Source of the DNA: Leptospira wolbachii serovar Codice str. CDC
GTDB lineage: Bacteria > Spirochaetota > Leptospiria > Leptospirales > Leptospiraceae
Direction: 5' to 3'
DNA: 13,605 nucleotides
NCBI RefSeq assembly: GCF_000332515.2
Contig: NZ_AOGZ02000018.1
Location: 1-13,605, forward strand
The notes under the pieces were generated by a model. It was not told the DNA's origin. It did not search any database and saw only the letters and a list, made by a program, of their open reading frames with translations. The translations under genes and the position numbers were made by a program. Shown piece after piece: positions 7,385 through 13,516 of this stretch. Numbering within the stretch: position 1 is the stretch's first letter; every line of letters starts with the position of its first letter.

Positions 7385-7678
7385 GTGAAGAATTATCGTT
7401 GGGATATCGAGAAAGACGAAATCTTAAGAAAAGAGCGAGGAATTTCTTTTGAATTAGTCCTCTTTCAGATTGAAAATGGATTTCTTTTAGACATTATTAA
7501 ACACCCAAATAAAGATAAGTATCCGAACCAATCGATTTTCATTATTGAAATTGAAAGTTATGCATACTTAATTCCTTTTATTGAAAATAAAGACGAAATT
7601 TTCCTCAAAACCATTATACCAAGTAGAAAAGCTACACGAAATTATCTTTTAAAGGAAGGCTATGACAATGAAATCTAA
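7385..7678 (+). CDS. brnT: BrnT-family toxin (DUF497), ribonuclease of a type II toxin-antitoxin pair
   Basis: The protein has 97 residues and starts with GTG 7385, directly after an in-frame TGA, so no upstream start is possible. The N-terminus YRWDIEKDEILRKERGISFE matches the BrnT signature (WD..K...N..KHGISFEEA). The C-terminal TIIPSRKATRNYLLKE matches the family's end, where the usual ISARKATKKE carries the basic residues. BrnT is an RNase-fold toxin that cuts RNA and is bound by BrnA. The family's usual His in KHG is Arg here (KERG). No ribosome site is seen, and the mapped promoter would give a leaderless message. It overlaps the antitoxin gene by 11-17 bases, the usual toxin-first order for this family. 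It lies in cassette J, whose left end was lost next to the insertion sequence. Confidence 0.8.
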   Translation: MKNYRWDIEKDEILRKERGISFELVLFQIENGFLLDIIKHPNKDKYPNQSIFIIEIESYAYLIPFIENKDEIFLKTIIPSRKATRNYLLKEGYDNEI

Positions 7679-7970
7679 AATAGACAAAATACACAAAAAA
7701 CTTCCGACGCTTTCAAAAGAAGAAAGTGATATTCTCACATCATACGAAGCTGGTGAATGGAAATCAATCGGACTTAATAACAAATTGATCAGCAGTTATC
7801 AGAAAGCTGCTTCTGCTACACTCGCAAAGAACAAGAGAATTAATATTAGGCTCAATCAATTAGATTTACAATCCATTCAAAAGAAAGCTTTTGAGGAAGG
7901 ATTACCTTATCAAACCTTTATTTCTAGCTTAATTCACAAATTTGTTACCGGTAAATTAATAGAGAAATAA
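7668..7970 (+). CDS. brnA: BrnA-like ribbon-helix-helix antitoxin
   Basis: The start ATG 7668 is chosen because GGAAGG (7654-7659) is 8 bases upstream. A second ATG at 7662 is too near that site. The protein has 100 residues. The N-terminal half (TLSKEESDILTSYEAGEWKSI) is the toxin-binding part typical of BrnA and COG3514-like antitoxins. The C-terminal half NKRINIRLNQLDLQSIQKKA followed by FEEGLPYQTFISSLIHKF is a ribbon-helix-helix DNA-binding domain that would repress the promoter upstream of brnT. It overlaps brnT by 11 bases, so translation is coupled. It is followed directly by the attC at 7990. Confidence 0.8.
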   Translation: MKSKIDKIHKKLPTLSKEESDILTSYEAGEWKSIGLNNKLISSYQKAASATLAKNKRINIRLNQLDLQSIQKKAFEEGLPYQTFISSLIHKFVTGKLIEK

Positions 7971-7989
7971 ATTATCAACCTACGACTTC

Positions 7990-8153
7990 GTATAACAGCA
8001 ACTAACCGCTTCGCTGCGGGACTTACGCCCTTGCTCGGTCTACGACACATTGTCCTCCGTCACGCTTCTTGCTCCGCAAGAACGCGCGCCGACGCCAACA
8101 CCTACTTCGTAGGCTCGGCTACGGACAACGTCGTCTCCCCTAGTTCGTTATAC
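7990..8153 (+). repeat. attC site 10 (class I, chimeric arms)
   Basis: It begins GTATAAC and ends GTTATAC. ACATTGTCC pairs with GGACAACGT. Internal hairpins are CTTGC-TCC-GCAAG and CCTAC-TTC-GTAGG. The outer L boxes do not pair: the left is ACTAACCG as in site 6, while the right is GTCTCCCC, close to site 1. The site may fold poorly. Confidence 0.83.
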
Positions 8154-8208
8154 GCTATTTTTCAAATATATTTATGAAAAAAGTATCATAGAATAAAAGT
8201 TTAAAAGA

Positions 8209-9306
8209 ATGTATTATATAAAATTAGATCCGTTTACCATTTATGAAAAAATTGGAAAGACGGATAGCTTTGTGACAATTGATCTCGATCCCAGTTCAGA
8301 AGATTTCAAGAAATACAATAGTCCCCTTAGCGGAATATTACATTATACTCTAAATCAAAGAAAATACTTCGCAGGGGAAGATATAGCATTAGGAATAAAA
8401 GAAAATATTTCTTTTTTAAAACTAAATACATTAGATTTGAATTATAAACCAGAAATAAAAACATTACTAATTACAGAAGGACTATCAATCCAATCAATTA
8501 TTCAAATTATACTAACACCGAACGACAATATCCAAAATGATATACCGAAAAATCATAAAAATAAAATAACTATACCAATAGAATTCGGAAACGATCCTCT
8601 AGAAATGGAAAAAATGACATTAATTCTATACAAAAAATATATAGAATCAGGTATAAAACTCTTAAAATCTGAAAAAGAAAAATTTGTAGGTATTTATATG
8701 GGTATGTTCGGAAACTTTCCTGAAACTATACTATCAAATATCGAATTACAAGAGGCAGAATTAGTTGAAAATTTTCAAATCCATCGCCATTATCTTAATA
8801 CAAAACGGAAAAAAGGATTAATAACAGAAACTGAAGAATCTAAACTAAAAAAAAGTGAAGCCAAACATTTTTGGAAACAAATCCTATTGTTGGTCAAAGA
8901 ACTAAAAAAATTAAATATCAGAAAAAAAGAAATTTCGGAAATAAGAGAAATCTTAAATATAATTCTACCAGCAATGTTTCTCATCGAAGACGACAGAATG
9001 GTTCAAGAAAGTCCTACAATCTATTGGAACAATGAATCATTTTTACATATAGTTTTAAGACATCTATATAATCATAAAATTAAAAAAGTTAATAAAAGTG
9101 AAATACCATATAAATTAGAGGATTTAGAAATATTGGTCCGAAGAATTGTAAGTGTTATTTACTTTGAATGGAAACATTTTAATCAAAAAAACCAAAATAA
9201 AAAATTTTCAAAATATGGAGCTGAAAGTGTTTACTATAATGGTAACTATTACGTTATACATATTGCTCCAGATGGCAGAATCGAGTCGCTATACAATACA
9301 GAATAA
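8209..9306 (+). CDS. Hypothetical protein, 365 residues
   Basis: This is the sole gene of cassette K (8148-9477). I do not recognise it. It has no signal peptide and no membrane span. The N-terminal third is mixed with acidic patches. The middle (about 130-290) is charged and helical, with a run FWKQILLLVKELKKLNIRKK. The C-terminal part has NNESFLHIVLRHLYNHKI (about 275) and ends with a short beta-rich module SVYYNGNYYVIHIAPDGRIE. The HIVLRH segment followed by a terminal strand pair faintly recalls polymorphic-toxin RNases, but this is not enough for a call. ATG 8209 follows AAAGAA, a weak site. Codon use is very A-rich, like its neighbours. Confidence 0.65.
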   Translation: MYYIKLDPFTIYEKIGKTDSFVTIDLDPSSEDFKKYNSPLSGILHYTLNQRKYFAGEDIALGIKENISFLKLNTLDLNYKPEIKTLLITEGLSIQSIIQIILTPNDNIQNDIPKNHKNKITIPIEFGNDPLEMEKMTLILYKKYIESGIKLLKSEKEKFVGIYMGMFGNFPETILSNIELQEAELVENFQIHRHYLNTKRKKGLITETEESKLKKSEAKHFWKQILLLVKELKKLNIRKKEISEIREILNIILPAMFLIEDDRMVQESPTIYWNNESFLHIVLRHLYNHKIKKVNKSEIPYKLEDLEILVRRIVSVIYFEWKHFNQKNQNKKFSKYGAESVYYNGNYYVIHIAPDGRIESLYNTE

Positions 9307-9321
9307 ATAATGAAAAACAGC

Positions 9322-9483
9322 GTATAACAGCGCGGAAACGCTTCGCTTCGGCACAAGGCCTCGCTCGGCCTGCGGCACATTTCCCTTCTGGCACTCGCTT
9401 GCATACGCAAGCTACGTGGCCAGTCCCTAACGTCCCGTCGGGACTCAGGGTCGGGAAACGTCGTCTTCGCTATTTCGTTAGCC
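9322..9483 (+). repeat. attC site 11 (class I)
   Basis: It begins GTATAAC and ends GTTAGCC. L boxes GCGGAAACG and CGTCTTCGC pair with one G/T and one A/C. ACATTTCCC pairs with GGGAAACGT. Hairpins are CTTGC-ATAC-GCAAG and GTCCC-GTC-GGGAC. It is nearly identical to sites 1 and 12 over its left arm. Confidence 0.88.
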
Positions 9484-9508
9484 GCAACGATCAAAAATCA
9501 AATTCATA

Positions 9509-10526
9509 ATGGAACATACTAAAATTACTTATATTCTTGGAGCTGGAGCCAGTTTCAATTGTATCCCCATAGTAAAGAATTTTTCTGAAAATATGGATAA
9601 TATCGCCAATTTAATTAATAATTATATTAAGAGGATTGAGGGATTAGTCGATTATCCAAAACTAGAGATAAATCCAGAAACAAATAAAAATTATATACTT
9701 TTCGACTACCTTAAACAACTAAAGAATACCCTTGAAAGCCATGCATCTGTTGATACCTATGCTCGTATTTTATCTATTAGAGCAGAGTCAAATGATCTAC
9801 GAAATTTAAAATTTGCACTTTCAATTTACTTAACTATCCTTCAATTACTTCGTAAAACAGACAACCGCTACGAGGTTTTTCTATCATCTGTGCTTGATGA
9901 AAAAAAAGGCGACATTTCGTTACCTAACAATGTAAACTTCATATCATGGAATTATGATATGCAACTAGAAAAATCAATTTCAGAAATACTTAACTATGGA
10001 CATCATAATAGCCATTTAGAGATATTGAATGTCTTTCATTCGCCAGAGGAAAATTTAGATGATAAGAAACCATACTTAATTAAATTAAACGGAACAGCTT
10101 CATTCTTTTATCATTGGGGCAATAGATATGATTTATTAGAATATAATTTTGCAAAAAGTGATAGAAATGGAATCCTAGAACTGTTAAAATATTCAGAATC
10201 AATCTTTAATAATCCAAGAGTGCATGTCCCATTTGCCTTTGCATGGGAATCAGATAATAAGTTAGTATTAAAAAATAGAGAACTAGCTACAGAAATTCTT
10301 AAAGAAACAGAAATTCTGGTAATTATAGGATATTCCTTTCCTGTTTTCAACAGGAAAATTGATAGAAACTTACTCAAAGATTCTTTACGATTGAGTCTAC
10401 GCGTATCTGCAAAATCCAGAAGCTAATGAAATTCAATTTCGATTGAAATCCTTATTAAGTAGAGAGATACCAATCGAGAATATATTCGATAAAAATCAAT
10501 TTTATATTCCATTTGAACTTCTATAA
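9509..10526 (+). pseudogene. SIR2-like (NAD-binding) protein with a late frameshift, possible anti-phage factor
   Basis: The intact frame runs from ATG 9509 to TAA 10426 (305 residues). YILGAGAS (8-15) is the NAD-binding glycine loop of SIR2-like domains. SWNYDMQLE (about 147) holds the Asn-x-Asp pair. LIKLNGT (about 190) takes the place of the sirtuin LHG motif, with Asn instead of the catalytic His. IIGYSFPVFNRKIDR (about 272) is the typical C-terminal SIR2-like block. After it the frame breaks. In the +1 frame VYAYLQNPEANEIQFRLKSL continues to TAA 10524-10526, clearly the missing tail. The shift lies between about 10384 and 10423. Bacterial SIR2-like proteins often act in phage defence by depleting NAD+, but that role is inference here. 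It is the only gene of cassette L; the tail loss may inactivate it. Confidence 0.75.
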
Positions 10527-10540
10527 AAGTAGATCGCAGC

Positions 10541-10702
10541 GGCTAACAGCGCGGAAACGCTTCGCTTCGGGACGAGCCCTCGCTCGGTCTGCGACACATT
10601 CCCCTTCTGGCACTCGCTTGCATACGCAAGCTACGTGGCCAGTCCCTAACGTCCCGTCGGGACTCAGGGTCGGGGAACGTCGTCTCCGCTATTTCGTTAA
10701 TT
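10541..10702 (+). repeat. attC site 12 (class I)
   Basis: It begins GGCTAAC, the inverse of its own cassette's start GTTAGCC at 9477, and ends GTTAATT. GCGGAAACG pairs with CGTCTCCGC apart from one A/C. ACATTCCCC pairs with GGGGAACGT. Hairpins are CTTGC-ATAC-GCAAG and GTCCC-GTC-GGGAC. Confidence 0.88.
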
Positions 10703-11180
10703 GCAATTGGTTAAATCTCTTCAAAAAAAATCAGCGCGCAAATTTTCTTAAAGATTCAAAGAGATACAAATAGCGTTTCTCTGAATTATATCTTGGTCTG
10801 GTTTTAACGTTTTGTGCGAGATTCAGGTGATTTAAAGAAAAAAATATGAGTGAAGAGATTTACTTCGCTCTAATTCATATTATTTTTTTTTACGGTTCCC
10901 ATGCTTCATGAATGATCGGCGCGCTATAAAGAAAAAAAAATATGAGCGAAAATTTGCGCGCTTGGGATTAGCACACTTCGTATTTCTAACAAATTCAATA
11001 GATAACCAACTGCAATTAACATCGCCTTACCGCTCGCTCAGGTCCTTTTCCACTTCGCCTCAGATTTCTGTGGAAATCTGGATCTCGTGGGGCCTTCGCT
11101 CGGCCTAAAGGCACATTTCGTGTTACGCTAACGCCTCCTTCAGAGGCTCAGCTACACGAAACGTCGGTAAGCCTCTATCG
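10697..11180 (+). mobile_element. Gene-less integron cassette M, near copy of A
   Basis: No credible gene is seen. It is about 94% identical to cassette A by eye, from TTAATTGCAATTGG through the class II attC. A perfect 14-bp inner inverted repeat GCGCGCAAATTTTC (10734-10747) pairs with 10948-10961. The cassette ends complement one another over 17 bases with one polarised mismatch. It lies about 10.2 kb from A with unrelated cassettes between. Confidence 0.8.
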
Positions 11181-11186
11181 TTATAC
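11014..11186 (+). repeat. attC site 13 (class II)
   Basis: It begins AATTAAC and ends GTTATAC. TTACCG pairs with CGGTAA. ACATTTCGTGT pairs with ACACGAAACGT. CAGATTTC-TGTG-GAAATCTG is kept. The second hairpin GCCTC-CTTCA-GAGGC has a changed loop and intact stem. Confidence 0.87.
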
Positions 11187-11284
11187 GAAATCGGTTAAAC
11201 TCGAATTTTGATAAAAAAAATACTTTTTCTCTTAAATGAGAACCGATATAGTTGACATAAGTCTAATTTACCAGGGAAGGGAAT

Positions 11285-11932
11285 GTGAATCATAGGATAA
11301 TTTCTTATAGTTTTGTAGGTGCTTGGAAGAGCATTATGTCCCAAATTCCAATTCTGGATCGTAGGTTCTGTTTAGACCTATTTGGAGACCCCTATAATAC
11401 CTCGGCAGGAACTAGTGAACAAGGTTTTATAATCACAAAGCACTCAGGAAGGTTGCCTTATCCTTCAGTTATCATCAACCCTCAAAGAATTCAAATAATT
11501 GGTCACGAAAGTTTCGAAGTTGCAGACTTATACGAAAAAGTGACAAATGAAATCGTCCGGGTAACTAATGGATCTTTGCCCCTGTTTTATTCAAACATAG
11601 GATTGAATACTGAGCATGAGTGGAATGATATTGGCGAAAACGGTGAAACATGGTTAACCGATAGATTTATTCAAAACGGACTTCGTCAAATCGACCGGCC
11701 ATATATTACAAAGACATTGGACTTGCGTTTCGAAGTAATTATAGGTGATGATCAAAGATTTAATATTCAACTCCAACCAAGAAAAGGAGTATCCAATTCT
11801 CTTTACGCAGCCATAAATGATCACAGGATATGGACTTCAATAACAACACCTGATAAAAAAGTGGTTGAAGATCTTTTAGATGACTCAGTTCGAGAACTAA
11901 AACAAAAAGTTTTTAATATTTTTTTGACTTAA
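11285..11932 (+). CDS. Hypothetical protein, first gene of a three-gene cassette
   Basis: The protein has 215 residues from GTG 11285, which follows AGGGAAGGG (11273-11281); the spacing is tight. An in-frame ATG at 11336 preceded by GGAAGAG is an alternative, giving 198 residues. There is no signal peptide, membrane span or motif I can name. The sequence alternates likely strands and helices (PSVIINPQRIQIIGHESFE, then DLYEKVTNEIVRV), which gives it the look of a compact alpha/beta protein. The C-terminus KKVVEDLLDDSVRELKQKV is helical. It is 19 bases upstream of the next small gene, so the three genes of cassette N (11181-12693) are probably co-transcribed. Its base composition is less A-rich than the neighbours, consistent with a different source. 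It may be unrelated to the toxin pair downstream. Confidence 0.65.
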   Translation: MNHRIISYSFVGAWKSIMSQIPILDRRFCLDLFGDPYNTSAGTSEQGFIITKHSGRLPYPSVIINPQRIQIIGHESFEVADLYEKVTNEIVRVTNGSLPLFYSNIGLNTEHEWNDIGENGETWLTDRFIQNGLRQIDRPYITKTLDLRFEVIIGDDQRFNIQLQPRKGVSNSLYAAINDHRIWTSITTPDKKVVEDLLDDSVRELKQKVFNIFLT

Positions 11933-11951
11933 AAATTACAAGGTTAATAAA

Positions 11952-12200
11952 ATGAATTCCACAACTATAAATCCATTAATTCCTAATTCAAATTTCGAAC
12001 CAGAGAAAAGGTATGAAATTACTCACACAAATGAGGATCTCTTTACAGAAAGAGATTACAAACTAATCTTAAGAAATGTACTTTCAGTAATAACAAACAC
12101 AAACGAAGACTCTGAAAAGGCATTTACTGCTGCTATTCTTAAAGCAACAATCAATATCAAAGCTGGTGAGTTTGATACTTATGAAGACTTATTCGATTAA
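11952..12200 (+). CDS. Small acidic protein, putative antitoxin partner of the RelE/ParE-type toxin
   Basis: The protein has 82 residues. ATG 11952 follows CAAGG at a workable distance. The sequence is acidic, with an unstructured-looking start and a helical second half (ERDYKLILRNVLSVITN, then EKAFTAAILKATINIKAG). I see no ribbon-helix-helix or helix-turn-helix, so the antitoxin role rests on position alone: it is a small acidic protein 40 bases upstream of a RelE/ParE-type toxin in the same cassette. It could also be the partner of the 215-residue protein upstream. Confidence 0.58.
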   Translation: MNSTTINPLIPNSNFEPEKRYEITHTNEDLFTERDYKLILRNVLSVITNTNEDSEKAFTAAILKATINIKAGEFDTYEDLFD

Positions 12201-12240
12201 TGCCTGAAACACATGGAAACTTGTAAAAGTCGATTCAAAA

Positions 12241-12525
12241 ATGTATGTAGCAAAGTTCGATAGAAATCAACCTGCAAAATTTATAAAAAAAGCTGACCCA
12301 TACATTAAAAAAAATATCAAAGCAGAAATTGATCGACTAATTGAAAATCCAACAATCGCGGATGTGTTAGTTGGCGATTTAATAGGCTATTCTTCGCACC
12401 ATTTCAAAATACATAAAACCGAATATCGAATTATCTTCTTTTTAGATGAAAATTTAAAAGAACTCCTAATCACGTATGTCGGACCAAGAGAGAATGCATA
12501 CGATGTTATGAAAAATAGTATGTAG
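12241..12525 (+). CDS. RelE/ParE-superfamily toxin
   Basis: The protein has 94 residues. The N-terminus YVAKFDRNQPAKFIKKADPY is the start of the fold. Then come a helix ENIKAEIDRL-type segment and NP (residues 37-38), a GYSSHHFKI strand, KTEYRIIFFLDE and a terminal LITYVGPRENAYDVMK. This order (nP, L.G...G..rfri, YRIiy.i, ighR...Y) is the RelE/ParE signature; the terminal Gly-x-Arg-x-x-x-Tyr is present as GPRENAY. RelE toxins cut mRNA in the ribosome while ParE toxins poison gyrase; the sequence does not say which. It is the last gene of cassette N, ending 14 bases before the attC at 12539. ATG 12241 lacks a good ribosome site, so coupling to the upstream genes is possible. Confidence 0.78.
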   Translation: MYVAKFDRNQPAKFIKKADPYIKKNIKAEIDRLIENPTIADVLVGDLIGYSSHHFKIHKTEYRIIFFLDENLKELLITYVGPRENAYDVMKNSM

Positions 12526-12538
12526 CTTAACCGACTTC

Positions 12539-12699
12539 GTATAACATCAACTTAACGCTTCGCATCGGGACAAGCCCTCGCTCGGTCTGTGACACATTCC
12601 CCTCTGGCACTCCTCTTGCCTCTGCAAGCGTCGTTCCAGTCCCTAACGTCCCTTCGGGACTCAGGGTCGGGGAACGTCGTTAAGTCTAGTTCGTTATAC
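12539..12699 (+). repeat. attC site 14 (class I)
   Basis: It begins CGTATAAC and ends GTTATAC. ACTTAACG pairs perfectly with CGTTAAGT. ACATTCCCC pairs with GGGGAACGT. Hairpin GTCCC-TTC-GGGAC. The left arm TTAACCGACTTCGTATAAC complements the start of cassette N at 11180 over about 19 bases, one cassette away and across three genes. Confidence 0.88.
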
Positions 12700-12809
12700 G
12701 AAATTGCTGCAAAACATTAGTTGGAACAAAAAAACCGATATTTTCAGAAAATTCATTCAAAATGATATGAAAATAGTTTGATTTTTACTTTCCTAGAACA
12801 AAAACTTAG

Positions 12810-13052
12810 ATGTATCCGATCATGAAATCTCTAAGTTTTCAAATCCCAGACCAAATAGACCTAAATGAATATGATTTCAAAATGGCTATGGCTGTTAAAT
12901 TATATGAGACTGGTAAAATATCCATTGGGCAAGCCGCTGATATCGTTAACCTATCAAAATCTTCTCTAATTGATGTGATGAAAAACTATGGGTCTTCTAT
13001 TCTATTTGGATACTCTACCGATGATCTTAAAACTGATTTAGAGAATGCCTGA
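12810..13052 (+). CDS. UPF0175-family antitoxin
   Basis: The protein has 80 residues from ATG 12810; ATG 12822 (MKSLSFQIPDQ) is an equal alternative, as neither has a clear ribosome site. The segment AMAVKLYETGKISIGQAADI followed by VNLSKSSLIDVMKNYG matches UPF0175, a small helix-turn-helix-like family found next to DUF3368 PIN proteins. It would bind the toxin and probably the promoter upstream. The gene overlaps the toxin gene by 8 bases, so translation is coupled. It is in cassette O, which starts at 12694 and has a long 116-base leader in which a promoter could lie, though I see no strong one. Confidence 0.78.
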   Translation: MYPIMKSLSFQIPDQIDLNEYDFKMAMAVKLYETGKISIGQAADIVNLSKSSLIDVMKNYGSSILFGYSTDDLKTDLENA

Positions 13053-13503
13053 CGTTATCTCTAACACAAGTTGCTTAATACTTCTTTCGAAAATCCAACA
13101 AATTGGTATTTTAAAAAACTTATATAATACAGTCATCATTACTGATACAGTTAAGACTGAATTTGGGGAAAATATTCCTGACTTTATAAAAATCAAAAAT
13201 CCTACCCAAGAATTTTCTGTTAAGTCTCTTGAACAAATTTTAGATAGCGGAGAAGCAACAACCATTGCTTTGGCACTAGAATCAAAAAACTCTCTCGTAA
13301 TATTGGATGACCTAAAGGCTAGAAAAATAGCAAAGAATCTTGGATTAAAAATAACCGGAACTCTCGGAATTTTAGCAAAAGCGAAAAAGTTAGGTATAAT
13401 AAAAGATTTAGAGAAACTAATTGATGAACTTCAAAAAAAGGGAATCTGGATCTCCGAATCAGTCCTAAATGAATTTCGAAAAATAAACAATTCAAACTAC
13501 TAA
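13045..13503 (+). CDS. DUF3368 PIN-domain toxin (VapC-like ribonuclease)
   Basis: The protein has 152 residues. It opens with VISNTSCLILLSKI, the DUF3368 form of the first PIN motif, which has Asn where most VapC have the first metal-binding Asp; I recall Asn as frequent in this family. SGEATTIALALE holds the second acidic motif (Glu), and LVILDDLKARKIAKNLGL holds the third (Asp pair), followed by TGTLGILAKAKKLGII, a typical DUF3368 tail. PIN toxins cleave RNA using metal ions held by these acids. The start ATG 13045 lies inside the end of the antitoxin gene (8-base overlap). The gene ends 14 bases before the last attC. With the upstream gene it forms a complete type II pair. Confidence 0.8.
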   Translation: MPDVISNTSCLILLSKIQQIGILKNLYNTVIITDTVKTEFGENIPDFIKIKNPTQEFSVKSLEQILDSGEATTIALALESKNSLVILDDLKARKIAKNLGLKITGTLGILAKAKKLGIIKDLEKLIDELQKKGIWISESVLNEFRKINNSNY

Positions 13504-13516
13504 AAGCAGCAACTTC

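Noticed and set aside
10513..10773. 86-residue open frame across attC 12 (RFASGRALARSATHS...)
   Set aside because: It lies inside a structural repeat. The same reading recurs in other attC sites, which are conserved as DNA folds, so it is a by-product.
10908..11108. 66-residue frame in cassette M running into attC 13
   Set aside because: It ends in conserved attC hairpins and is not kept in cassette A.
11252..11257. TTGACA before the first gene of cassette N as a promoter
   Set aside because: No acceptable -10 box at 16-18 bases downstream; the ribosome site lies there instead.
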